Positions 6,154-12,842 of a stretch of 13,733 bases of DNA are shown one piece after another (position 1 is the stretch's first letter; each line of letters begins with the position of its first letter). Made by a program: the position numbers and the translations under genes. The stretch spans positions 1 to 13,733 of the forward strand of contig JACQIE010000044.1 in the NCBI GenBank assembly GCA_016198645.1, given 5' to 3'. The notes under the pieces are model-generated. The model ran no database searches, was not told where the DNA came from, and saw only the letters and a program-made list of their open reading frames with translations. This DNA comes from Candidatus Aenigmatarchaeota archaeon. Its GTDB lineage: Archaea > Aenigmatarchaeota > Aenigmatarchaeia > GW2011-AR5.

Positions 6154-7296
6154 TCATATCACCTTTCCCATTTTTGAGACGTTCGGCTGCTCTTCCACGT
6201 CTCTGACAACGATGGCGCCGGCCGGTATTGCCATTCCCGAGCGTATCTTCTTCCCCGGCATGATTGAAACGCGCACGCCCGTTTTCACGCCGTTGCCAAT
6301 TACCGCGCCGAGTTTTTTTCGCCCGCTGTCCCGCACTTCGCCTTTCACCCGCATGCCTATGTTCTGCCCGTTCAGCCGCAGGTTCGCGGCAATGAAACCG
6401 GCTGCAAGATTGCAATCCCTGCCTACAATCGAATCGCCGATGTAAGACATGTGCGGTATCTTCGTCCCGCTCATTACCACTGAATTCTTTATTTCAACTG
6501 CGTTGCCGATATGGCAATCCCTGCCAATCGAAGAGTATTTTCTTATATAGGCATTCGGCCCTATTCTCGCGCCTTCGCCTATGGCAACGGGCTCTTCTAT
6601 CGTGACGCCGCTCATTATAACCGCGCTTTTCGCTATTGACGATCCCCGCTCTTTAAGCAGACGCTCATTGGCGCTAAGAATATCCCATGGATATGATAGT
6701 GTCATCCAACTCTTCACTTCCACGGCATTTATCCTCCTTTCCTTCAGCATGGCGCTTATCGCATCGGTTATCTCGTACTCGCCGCGCTCCGACTTCTCTG
6801 CGCCGGCAAAGCCCCAGAAATCACCGGTAAATTTGTAGATGCCCGCGTTCACAAGCCCTCTGCCTTCTGCAGGCTTTTCCCTCAACGACGTGACGCGCCC
6901 GTCTTTCACTTCAACGGCGCCGAAATCCTTCACGGAAGCCGCGGGGGAGACGCCCATCGCATTGCCTTTCGTTCTTGCCACGGCCATTATATCTTCTTCC
7001 GAAAAGCAACAATCGCCGTTTATCACCATGAAATCACCACTGATTGCGCTTTTCGCCGCAAGCACCGCGTTCAGGGTGCCCAGCGCTTCTTTCTGAAAGA
7101 CTGTTTCTTCGCCCAGCGATTTGACGTCCTCCTGCTCTTCGCGGCAGACCACGAGAACCTCACCCACCTTCTTCGCAGAATCCATTGCCCATGAGATGAA
7201 AGGCACGTTCGCAACGGGTATCATCACCTTGGAAGCGCTGTCCGTGACAGGTTTCAACCGTTCACCGTTTCCCGCGGCGAGAAAGACAATGCGCAT
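6154..7296 (-). CDS. glmU: GlmU-like sugar-1-phosphate nucleotidylyltransferase/acetyltransferase
   Basis: The N-terminal nucleotidyltransferase domain (about 1-225) carries the signature LAAGNGERLKPVT (6-18) with K23, GTLNAV (73-78) and the metal-binding NGD (93-95). It also has NAGIYKF and the WDILSANERLL segment. The C-terminal part (about 230-380) is a left-handed beta-helix of hexapeptide repeats (IGEGARIGPNAYIR, IGRDCHIGNAVEIKNSVV), ending in IPAGAIVVRD. This arrangement matches archaeal bifunctional GlmU-type enzymes, which convert GlcN-1-P through GlcNAc-1-P to UDP-GlcNAc. A glucose-1-P or GDP-sugar specificity cannot be excluded from motifs alone, but linkage to glmS one base downstream favours the UDP-GlcNAc pathway. 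The promoter appears leaderless. The separate mutase GlmM is not in the window. Confidence 0.9.
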   Translation of the reverse strand: MRIVFLAAGNGERLKPVTDSASKVMIPVANVPFISWAMDSAKKVGEVLVVCREEQEDVKSLGEETVFQKEALGTLNAVLAAKSAISGDFMVINGDCCFSEEDIMAVARTKGNAMGVSPAASVKDFGAVEVKDGRVTSLREKPAEGRGLVNAGIYKFTGDFWGFAGAEKSERGEYEITDAISAMLKERRINAVEVKSWMTLSYPWDILSANERLLKERGSSIAKSAVIMSGVTIEEPVAIGEGARIGPNAYIRKYSSIGRDCHIGNAVEIKNSVVMSGTKIPHMSYIGDSIVGRDCNLAAGFIAANLRLNGQNIGMRVKGEVRDSGRKKLGAVIGNGVKTGVRVSIMPGKKIRSGMAIPAGAIVVRDVEEQPNVSKMGKVI

Positions 7297-7316
7297 CCTC
7301 TTACATCAAGACCAAT

Positions 7317-7327
7317 GCTTTAAATGC
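7317..7327 (-). promoter_or_regulatory. Box A of the glmU-glmS operon
   Basis: On the minus strand this reads GCATTTAAAGC, centred 26 bases before the ATG at 7296. There is no Shine-Dalgarno, so the transcript should be leaderless. Confidence 0.65.
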
Positions 7328-7330
7328 TTA

Positions 7331-7355
7331 TAGTAAGATTTTTATACTAATAGTA
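7331..7355. promoter_or_regulatory. TAGTA half-sites, candidate operator
   Basis: TAGTA occurs at 7331-7335 and 7351-7355, 20 bases apart, with the inverted copy TACTA at 7345-7349. The last two form a perfect 11-base palindrome TACTAATAGTA. The sites flank and overlap the box A of the winged-helix gene and lie beside the glmU box A. Confidence 0.45.
7339..7347 (+). promoter_or_regulatory. Box A of the winged-helix/S-layer-like gene
   Basis: TTTTTATAC is centred about 26 bases before the GTG at 7370. The same spacing is seen at the other leaderless starts here, which supports that GTG as a leaderless start. Confidence 0.55.
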
Positions 7356-7369
7356 AAAATTAATTCATA

Positions 7370-8233
7370 GTGATACTTATGCTTGTTGTGAACAGGAAAG
7401 GCGGCAAAATGGAAGCCCTTGAAACCGATGAAGTGGAATCTCTGCCCCACTCGAAACTCGCGTCACGGATAATGAGGCATCTGGCGAAGAGGCCGTCCTA
7501 CGCAAAGGAGATTGCCCGCGCGCTGGGCGAAGAAGAGCAGAAAATTTACTATCATGTGCGGGGCCTTGAGAAGCTGAAGCTCATCAAAAAACAAAGGGAG
7601 AGGATAATGGGCGGGGCAGTAGCGCGATATTATGCGCTGAGCAGTCCGTCGTTCTTCGTGCGTTTCGGCGAGTTCTCTCCCGCGTCCGTGATACCGCAAG
7701 AGTCGGCCTTTCTTTACCCGTTGATAGAACATGGCAGGCTTAATGCATGTATAGTATTAGGCTCCCCGGACCCGCACGGGCCGGAAGGTGCGCGTGCACG
7801 GGACGCTTATTATGCGGTAGACTTGGCGCTTTTTCTCGGCTCGCACCTGATGGAAAGCGCGCCTTCCGTGGTTTTGGACACGGATATCGACAGGGAAGGC
7901 ATGAAAGGAAACCTGATAATCGTCGGCGGCCCTGTAACGAATCGCGTCGCGAAGATAATGAACGACTCGCTGCCTGTTCGTTTTGCCGGCAAGGACGTTT
8001 ATTCCTCCGCCACGAAGAAAATGTACAAATCCGAAAATACCGGCATCATCGTGAAAACGAAAAATCCGCTGAACAAGGAAAGCACCGTTCTGCTTCTGGC
8101 AGGCAAGCGCCATGCAGGGACGAAAGCCGCCATCCTCGCGCTGTACCGCTCTTTTGCAAAAAATTACGCCGTAGTTGAAGGAATTGACAGTGATGGCGAC
8201 GGCATTGTCGACGACGTGAAAATACTGGAGTGA
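7370..8233 (+). CDS. Winged-helix regulator fused to an S-layer-like domain
   Basis: This 287-residue protein has two parts. About residues 26-92 form an ArsR-like winged helix: SRIMRHLAKRPSYAKEIARAL, then QKIYYHVRGLEKLKLIKK, then the wing and ARYYALS. The rest (about 95-287) resembles the C-terminal domain of archaeal S-layer proteins: NLIIVGGPVTNRVAKIMND, TGIIVKTKNPLNKE, STVLLLAGKRHAGTKAAILAL, and the end GIDSDGDGIVDDVKILE with a DxDxDG calcium-loop-like stretch. There is no signal peptide or membrane helix, so it is probably cytoplasmic and may sense a ligand or surface state. Starts at ATG 7379 or ATG 7409 are possible; GTG 7370 fits the box A spacing best. It diverges from glmU and may regulate both promoters (inference). 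Confidence 0.85.
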   Translation: MILMLVVNRKGGKMEALETDEVESLPHSKLASRIMRHLAKRPSYAKEIARALGEEEQKIYYHVRGLEKLKLIKKQRERIMGGAVARYYALSSPSFFVRFGEFSPASVIPQESAFLYPLIEHGRLNACIVLGSPDPHGPEGARARDAYYAVDLALFLGSHLMESAPSVVLDTDIDREGMKGNLIIVGGPVTNRVAKIMNDSLPVRFAGKDVYSSATKKMYKSENTGIIVKTKNPLNKESTVLLLAGKRHAGTKAAILALYRSFAKNYAVVEGIDSDGDGIVDDVKILE

Positions 8234-8791
8234 CTAGCCAAAAATATAGCCGTTATTGTGCATGGACTTCATATGGAGCAGGCTTTTCAGCTGGGCAGAA
8301 CCAAAGCCTTCCGGTAATTCCTGCCCGCTCACTTGCGTGTAAAGCGGCATCTCCATCGCCTCAGCAGCTTTCCCGTGCATGTCTATCTCGGGTTGAATAT
8401 GCACCATATCGCCGGCAATGAAAACGCGCCCGTCGTCCGTTCCGCCGTTATAAGAACCTTTGCCGTACGTAGCGCGCATTGTTCTTGATTTTTGCAGTTG
8501 CGCAGGCGTCGCTGTTTCACACAATCGGCGCGATGAAATTCTTGCCTGGGCATCATAAAAACTCTCGTATATTATTGTCAAAATAGGATTGTTAGGAGAA
8601 GCCGGCACTCCCAGTTCCTGCAGGGCGGTCGTGAGGTGCTCGGGACGTACGCTTTCTCCCGCTTGCCGCGCCCTCTGCATATATCTTCTGAATCTCGTAG
8701 TATAATCAGCAGGCCTGCGGTCGTCTATTGTAGCACTTATACCATTGAGTATTATAGTCTTCAAAGAATATTCCGGCGGGCGGCTCACCAT
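8234..8791 (-). CDS. Unrecognised 185-residue protein downstream of TFB
   Basis: The reading frame is open far upstream into the TFB gene, but the realistic start is ATG 8791 (MVSRPPEYSLKT), five bases after the TFB stop. A GAGGCGTGA ribosome-site-like stretch lies in the TFB C-terminal codons. The protein looks soluble and mixed: an arginine-rich helical N-terminal half (RFRRYMQRARQAGESV, HLTTALQELGVP), then a glycine-rich stretch (YGKGSYNGGTDDGRVFIAGD), then a methionine- and histidine-rich tail (LLHMKSMHNNGYIFG). I know no family for it. It is probably cotranscribed with TFB. Its stop codon directly abuts the stop of the convergent winged-helix gene with no spacer. Confidence 0.7.
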   Translation of the reverse strand: MVSRPPEYSLKTIILNGISATIDDRRPADYTTRFRRYMQRARQAGESVRPEHLTTALQELGVPASPNNPILTIIYESFYDAQARISSRRLCETATPAQLQKSRTMRATYGKGSYNGGTDDGRVFIAGDMVHIQPEIDMHGKAAEAMEMPLYTQVSGQELPEGFGSAQLKSLLHMKSMHNNGYIFG

Positions 8792-8796
8792 AAAAA

Positions 8797-9717
8797 TCAC
8801 GCCTCTTCCTCTTTTGCCTTCTGCTCCACTTCTTCCTCTATGTTCAGAGCTTCTGCCATTTCCTTGTACCTGTTGCGGATTGTAACCTCGGTGACGCCGA
8901 CGACGTCCGCGACTTCGCGCTGCGTTTTTCTCTCGCCTTCCAGCACCGACGCTATATATATCGCGGCAGCCGCGCATCCGGTGGGGCCCTTGCCCGAGAT
9001 AACGTCCTTCTCCTTCGCAGCCTTCAGTATCTTAATCGCGTGCATCTGCGTCTTGTCCGAGAGTTTAAGCATCGAAGAGAACCGCGGGATGTAAGCGTCC
9101 GCCTTTGCAGGAAGTATCCTTATATCCAGTTTCCTTGATATGTAACGATAAGTCCTTCCCAGTTCACGCTTGCCTATGCCCGACGCCTGCGATATCTCTG
9201 TGAGCGTTCGTGGCGTGTGATATTCGCGCGACAACGAGTAAACAAGAGCCGCTATTATGCTTTCTATCGAGCGCCCGCGAACGAGCCCCTTTTGCAGCGC
9301 CTTCTCGTAAAGCTTTGCCACCTCTTCGTGAAGCGTCTTCGGCAGTCCGAGATAAGACACGAGCCTCTGCAGCTCGCTCATGGCGAAACTCATGTTCCTG
9401 TCTTTGCTTGTAAGCAGGCGCTTCTGCCATTTTCGGATACGGAAAAACTGTCCTCGTTTTTTGGCGGGCACCTTGAAAAGTTCGGTGGAACCCTTGCCTA
9501 TCTCCGTGGTCAGTCCTTTATCATGGCGCTTGTGCGTCAGCGGCGCGCCCGTCCGCGCTCTCTTGACTTTCTGCTCGTAATCAAACGCCCGCCATTCCTG
9601 GCCGACATCTATCATGTCTTCTTCCATGACCATGCCGCATTTCCCGCACACCTTTTCAGCGCGGTCCGCATCCTTGATGAACTTCGTTGAGCCGCATTCA
9701 GGACATTTTGACGCCAT
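8797..9717 (-). CDS. tfb: Transcription initiation factor TFB
   Basis: This 306-residue TFIIB homologue recruits RNA polymerase to TBP-box A complexes and helps open the promoter. It has an N-terminal zinc ribbon (C5, C8, C24, C27), then the B-reader/linker (VGQEWRAFDYEQK, RTGAPLTHKRHDKGLTTEIG). Two cyclin repeats follow (about 105-195 and 200-290), including GRSIESIIAALVYSLSRE and GKGPTGCAAAAIYIAS. The helix-turn-helix near the end (REVADVVGVTEVTIRNRYKE) reads the BRE. A longer frame starts at 9804, but ATG 9717 directly before the zinc ribbon (MASKCPEC) is the standard start, with GTGGTG upstream. The acidic tail EEEVEQKAKEEEA is normal. Confidence 0.97.
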   Translation of the reverse strand: MASKCPECGSTKFIKDADRAEKVCGKCGMVMEEDMIDVGQEWRAFDYEQKVKRARTGAPLTHKRHDKGLTTEIGKGSTELFKVPAKKRGQFFRIRKWQKRLLTSKDRNMSFAMSELQRLVSYLGLPKTLHEEVAKLYEKALQKGLVRGRSIESIIAALVYSLSREYHTPRTLTEISQASGIGKRELGRTYRYISRKLDIRILPAKADAYIPRFSSMLKLSDKTQMHAIKILKAAKEKDVISGKGPTGCAAAAIYIASVLEGERKTQREVADVVGVTEVTIRNRYKEMAEALNIEEEVEQKAKEEEA

Positions 9718-9730
9718 TTGAACACCACAT

Positions 9731-9844
9731 CTACGCAATAATACCTGCCGTGACAACGGGATATCCATCGCAGTCCTCGCCGCAGTAGACCGTCTGCCTG
9801 CCATGAAGGCGATACGTAACGCTTGGAATTATATCCTTAGTCAT
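9731..9844 (-). CDS. Possible 37-codon ORF in the TFB leader
   Basis: ATG 9844 to TAG 9731 encodes 37 residues, including TYRLHGRQTVYCGEDCDGYP with a CxxxC pair, and ends 13 bases before the TFB start. A GTG at 9853 in the same frame would add three residues. The box A at 9906-9915 would place it in the TFB transcript. The family is unknown. It could be a small zinc-binding protein, a leader peptide, or a chance frame. Confidence 0.3.
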   Translation of the reverse strand: MTKDIIPSVTYRLHGRQTVYCGEDCDGYPVVTAGIIA

Positions 9845-9905
9845 ATTCGTCACTTTTATGAAGTAACAGTCAATTACCTGTCAAATTGTTAATTCTCGCA
9901 ATAAA

Positions 9906-9915
9906 GTATTTAAAG
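9906..9915 (-). promoter_or_regulatory. Box A for the TFB transcript
   Basis: On the minus strand this reads CTTTAAATAC, a near-consensus archaeal TATA box. Transcription would start near 9885, leaving a leader of about 170 bases before TFB that contains the 37-codon ORF. Confidence 0.45.
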
Positions 9916-9938
9916 ATTTTGGTTGTTGGCGGGAAAAG

Positions 9939-9949
9939 GCTTTTTAACC
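9939..9949 (+). promoter_or_regulatory. Box A of the histone gene
   Basis: GCTTTTTAACC is centred about 24 bases before the ATG at 9968, with no Shine-Dalgarno. The transcript is probably leaderless. Confidence 0.6.
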
Positions 9950-9967
9950 TGCCGGCAATAAGCTATT

Positions 9968-10174
9968 ATGCCTCTTCCTATCCTGCCTTTCGAGAAAATC
10001 GCCAAAAACGCGGGCGCCAGACGCATGGGTAAAGACGCCGTGGAAGAACTGCGGGACGTTGTGGAGGAATACGGCTTCTCGCTCGCCCAAAAAGCAGTCA
10101 AGCTGGGCGAACATGCCGGGCGGCGGACAGTAAAAGAAGAAGACGTGGAACTGGCTTCCAAGGGAATCGTTTAA
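9968..10174 (+). CDS. Archaeal histone (HMf type)
   Basis: This 68-residue single histone fold matches the usual length of archaeal histones. The order is LPILPFEKIAKNAGARRMG (helix 1 and loop 1), a long central helix DAVEELRDVVEEYGFSLAQKAVKLGEHA, then the conserved GRRTVKEEDVELA loop 2 and helix 3. The RRTVK stretch is the DNA-contacting RKTIK-type motif. It forms dimers that wrap chromosomal DNA into nucleosome-like particles. There is no N- or C-terminal tail. The gene converges on the uL16 gene with seven bases between the stops and diverges from TFB. Confidence 0.96.
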   Translation: MPLPILPFEKIAKNAGARRMGKDAVEELRDVVEEYGFSLAQKAVKLGEHAGRRTVKEEDVELASKGIV

Positions 10175-10181
10175 AACAGAT

Positions 10182-10700
10182 TCACTCAACGACGATACGG
10201 CACGGCGTGGGGAGCTTGTACTTCGCCTGCATCATCGTTTCCTTGACGAGTGGAACAAGCGCGCTGTTGACGCGTATCTCGAAAATCTTCTGCCCTTCCA
10301 TCACACGCGCGGCCGTGCCTATCGGCTTGCCGAAGGAGGCGCGCATTCCCTGCTGAAAACGGTCGGCTCCCGCTCCGGTTGCGAGAGCATTTTCGCGGAT
10401 AACGTGGTGGGGATAAACGCGGACTTTCATGAAGAAGGTCGCTCCCTTGCCCATGCGCTTCTCCAAATACTGGACGGCTGCGACACGGGCGGCGTCAAGC
10501 GAATTGTGCCTTATCTGGACGCTGCGCTTCGCGACAAGAAAAACCTTTTTGTCATAATTCCCTTTCGTTCCGTGCTCGAATTCGGTGAGCTTGGAGCGCG
10601 GCACGCCTTTTACATATCCCTTTGATGGGACGCGTACGCTTTGCCGCGTGTACGGGCGCTCCAACTGCCTATAACATCGTCCGGGTCTTATTGTTGCCAT
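10182..10700 (-). CDS. rpl10e: 50S ribosomal protein L10e (uL16)
   Basis: This 172-residue archaeal/eukaryotic uL16 begins MATIRPGRCYRQLERPYTRQ. It contains the family stretches GVPRSKLTEFEHG, ARVAAVQYLEKRMGK, FFMKVRVYPHHVIREN and the conserved loop GADRFQQGMRASFGKPIGTAARV, then ends in the strand-rich KLPTPCRIVVE. It binds 23S rRNA near the A site and central protuberance. GAGGGG (10708-10713) lies seven bases before the ATG and fixes the start. The 164 bases upstream carry a strong hairpin, and the leader looks long, unlike most genes here. Confidence 0.97.
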   Translation of the reverse strand: MATIRPGRCYRQLERPYTRQSVRVPSKGYVKGVPRSKLTEFEHGTKGNYDKKVFLVAKRSVQIRHNSLDAARVAAVQYLEKRMGKGATFFMKVRVYPHHVIRENALATGAGADRFQQGMRASFGKPIGTAARVMEGQKIFEIRVNSALVPLVKETMMQAKYKLPTPCRIVVE

Positions 10701-10723
10701 AATAATACCCCTCGCTCACTTAA

Positions 10724-10758
10724 GCAACTTGACGCACTTCGTGCGTCTAACAGTTCGC
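10724..10758. repeat. Extended hairpin upstream of uL16
   Basis: The inner arms GACGCAC (10731-10737) and GTGCGTC (10741-10747) pair around a 3-base loop. The outer arms GCAACT (10724-10729) and AGTT-GC (10752-10755 and 10757-10758, one bulged C) add six more pairs. It ends about 10 bases before the ribosome-binding site of the uL16 mRNA, if transcription starts upstream of it. Confidence 0.75.
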
Positions 10759-10810
10759 AAGTCGTATTCCATATTATGTTCATTTTATCAGCTATGCTTA
10801 CTCTGAGAAT

Positions 10811-10820
10811 GTTCTTAAAG
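10811..10820 (-). promoter_or_regulatory. Candidate box A for uL16
   Basis: On the minus strand this reads CTTTAAGAAC. It would start transcription near 10790 and give a leader of about 90 bases containing the hairpin. AT-rich stretches at 10769-10790 are alternatives. Confidence 0.3.
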
Positions 10821-10864
10821 ATTCACCGTCCGTAAGTCGAAAGCCCCGCATTCCTGCCGAACGA

Positions 10865-12016
10865 TTACCGGCTAGTCCATCTCCTGTCTATAGTATGAGT
10901 TAAGATTAGTGGCGTAGAATTAAGTACGCCGTCGCCTCCGTATGCCAGCAGCGCGTCTACAGCAAGATTAGATTGAGGATTTGCGTAAATTACATATGCC
11001 CGTTCTCCCGTGCTTGTCGGAACTTTTCCGCTTAGAAGCTCATCGGCTTCACTGAAGGGAGTTATATACACTGGTTGACGCCTTCTTCCATGACCGGGCA
11101 ATTCAATATACGGCATAGCCGGGTGTTCACCCAAATATACCCTTGGGTAGTAGCCCACAGGTTCTGGTTCTCTTGACGTCCCTGCTCCGGCCGGTTTGAA
11201 GCCAAGGCCTTCCCTGTCTTTAACTTTTTGCCCGATATCCTTGAGCACGATTTTGCCAATAGCAAACTCCTTTTGCAGTTCGCCTTGCAAACTGCCTAAG
11301 ACACCAGAGTTAATACGAACAATATCGACCTGCCTATAGTCTTCCCCGTTCTGTATTTTAGCGAATGTCTCCTGTTTGAACGGCGTACCATCAATCTCGG
11401 TCTCTATCAACCGCAATTCGTCTAAAATAGCGTTAGACAATTCCTGCCCTTCCTTTCCATATATCTTGTGCGGTACCCGCCCGTGTTTTCTTGACCGCAA
11501 CCCTTTCTCAAAAGCCCTCTTTACATCAGGAAAAACATTGTGAGGAATATAAAGTTGCGTATCCAACGGGTATGTAATTAAATACAAAGGCACTTGTAAC
11601 TGGTTTATCATCGTAACCAATTCCTCCGATGTCGGAGGCCGCCTGACATCGTCATATTGAACAGGAGCTCCCCAGAAACCTCTGAATTGGAAGCCATGAG
11701 CATCGGCGAGAACGACCGTTTTGCCATAACGATCAACCATCAGGGTGTCAATCCACGGATAAGACGCATGGATTTTATAGAACGCGCTTTCAGTCCAATC
11801 CCCGTTTTGTTCGCCGACCCGTTCCATCAAAGATGCAAGTCTTTGCTTCCTTTCACCGGCGGCGCCAGACGGTAAGTTTAGAAGCTCCGTATAGCCGTCC
11901 ATTACAGGAGTAAAATTAATAATATCTTTTGGCCCGTCGGCTTCAGGAAGATTTGTCACTGCTGTTTGCGGCAGTCCCGTCCCAGTTTTTATAAAACCCA
12001 TCGATCTGGTTGCCAT
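10865..12016 (-). CDS. Unrecognised 383-residue soluble protein
   Basis: I do not recognise this protein. It has no signal peptide and no membrane segment and looks like a mixed alpha/beta globular protein. Visible stretches are PWIDTLMVDRYGKTVVLADAHG (about residues 90-111), TMINQLQVPLYLITYPLDTQLYIPHNVFPDV (about 135-165), a basic helical linker (KRAFEKGLRSRKHGRVPHK), a long helical EGQELSNAILDELRLIETEI region, and a proline-rich stretch PVGYYPRVYLGEHPAMPYIELPGHG before a final domain with VYITPFSEADELL and AYVIYANPQSNLAVDALLAYGGDG. Composition is slightly more AT-rich than the core genes. ATG 12016 is supported by GGTGA (12026-12030) and a box A at 12054-12060. Confidence 0.8.
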   Translation of the reverse strand: MATRSMGFIKTGTGLPQTAVTNLPEADGPKDIINFTPVMDGYTELLNLPSGAAGERKQRLASLMERVGEQNGDWTESAFYKIHASYPWIDTLMVDRYGKTVVLADAHGFQFRGFWGAPVQYDDVRRPPTSEELVTMINQLQVPLYLITYPLDTQLYIPHNVFPDVKRAFEKGLRSRKHGRVPHKIYGKEGQELSNAILDELRLIETEIDGTPFKQETFAKIQNGEDYRQVDIVRINSGVLGSLQGELQKEFAIGKIVLKDIGQKVKDREGLGFKPAGAGTSREPEPVGYYPRVYLGEHPAMPYIELPGHGRRRQPVYITPFSEADELLSGKVPTSTGERAYVIYANPQSNLAVDALLAYGGDGVLNSTPLILTHTIDRRWTSR

Positions 12017-12053
12017 AATGAAGTGTCACCGAATTTTGGAACTTTAACAGTTA

Positions 12054-12060
12054 ACTATTT
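12054..12060 (-). promoter_or_regulatory. Box A of the 383-residue protein gene
   Basis: On the minus strand this reads TTAAATA and overlaps the stop codon of the glycosyltransferase gene. Transcription would start near 12031, just before the GGTGA ribosome site at 12026-12030. Confidence 0.45.
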
Positions 12061-12784
12061 AATGCAGTGATTCGCGCACGATTGGCCAAGGCTTCTCAAA
12101 CACCCCGAACTCGTAGCCTTTGTGGCTCATCTTTCCGGTGAGCAAAAACTCGACGAGCGAGAACGTATATATTGCGCAAAGGCGAAGGAAACCTTCGTGC
12201 TCAAATCGCCGCTGCGAGGTGACGCAATAATTGCGGATTAACACTTTACCCAGCCGGGACATCTTGCGAGAGAACTCAACGTCTTCTCCGAGACGGTGCG
12301 CAGGGAATCCGCCGGTTTTCAAAAAGTCACTTTTACGGCACGCCGCTGCCATCACGGCAGGCGCGCGGTTGATGCATCCAAGAAGTATAAACGCGGCGTA
12401 AACGAGCTTCAGCATCGCGCGATAGCGGAGCGGCGCGTCCATCCGCACTTCCGGGCCGAGCAGCGCAACGCGGGGATTTTTCAATCCGTCGTTTATAACG
12501 GAAAGATAATCCCGCGGCACTTTCGTGTCGGCGTCAAGAAAGAGCAGCAGCGTGCCGCGCGCCTTCTTTGCGCCCATATTCTTTGCGTGCCAAGGCCCGC
12601 GCTTCGCGGCGAAAACAATGCGCGCGCCGCATCGTTTCGCTGTCCGTATCGTCGCGTCCGTGCTATGGCTGTCAACAACGACGATTTCAAAGTCTTTGAA
12701 CGTTTGTTTCCTTAGCGAGTCAAGCGCACGCCTTATGTAATGCTCTTCGTTGAGCGTCGGGATTATGACGGATATGCGCGGCAT
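12059..12784 (-). CDS. Family 2 glycosyltransferase
   Basis: This 241-residue GT-A fold enzyme transfers a sugar from an activated nucleotide or lipid donor. It has the start ISVIIPTLNEEHYIRRALDS, then FEIVVVDSHSTDAT with the nucleotide-contacting aspartate, FLDADT with the metal-binding DAD at 84-86, and GEDVEFSRKM (E167-D168) as the probable catalytic-base region. Moderately hydrophobic stretches near 127-137 and 203-216 suggest membrane association. The donor and acceptor are unknown; UDP-GlcNAc, made by the operon at 4440-7296, is an obvious candidate but only inference. The ATG at 12784 has a box A 26 bases upstream and no Shine-Dalgarno. Confidence 0.92.
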   Translation of the reverse strand: MPRISVIIPTLNEEHYIRRALDSLRKQTFKDFEIVVVDSHSTDATIRTAKRCGARIVFAAKRGPWHAKNMGAKKARGTLLLFLDADTKVPRDYLSVINDGLKNPRVALLGPEVRMDAPLRYRAMLKLVYAAFILLGCINRAPAVMAAACRKSDFLKTGGFPAHRLGEDVEFSRKMSRLGKVLIRNYCVTSQRRFEHEGFLRLCAIYTFSLVEFLLTGKMSHKGYEFGVFEKPWPIVRESLH

Positions 12785-12805
12785 GGTAATGAATTTGCAG
12801 GGCTT

Positions 12806-12823
12806 CGGTTAAAGCTTTATAAT
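12806..12823. promoter_or_regulatory. Overlapping divergent promoters with a palindromic core
   Basis: Minus-strand CTTTAACCG (12806-12814) lies 26 bases before the glycosyltransferase ATG. Plus-strand CTTTATAAT (12815-12823) lies 25 bases before the ATG at 12843. They meet in the palindrome TAAAGCTTTA (12810-12819), so TBP binding may be shared or mutually exclusive. Confidence 0.5.
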
Positions 12824-12842
12824 TAGGAATGCTAACTTTGCT

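Noticed and set aside
4887..6206. 439-codon open frame on the plus strand opposite glmS
   Set aside because: It lies entirely antisense to a clear GlmS with all catalytic motifs. Its residue mix (many Arg, Tyr, Val, Cys) is that of a GC-skewed shadow frame.
8797..8977. Extension of the 185-residue protein to a start at 8977
   Set aside because: The extra codons lie inside TFB in another frame and read as arginine/glycine-rich shadow sequence. ATG 8791 just after the TFB stop is the sensible start.
9718..9804. Longer TFB start at 9804
   Set aside because: The added 29 residues are not TFB-like, and ATG 9717 begins directly before the zinc ribbon as in the family.
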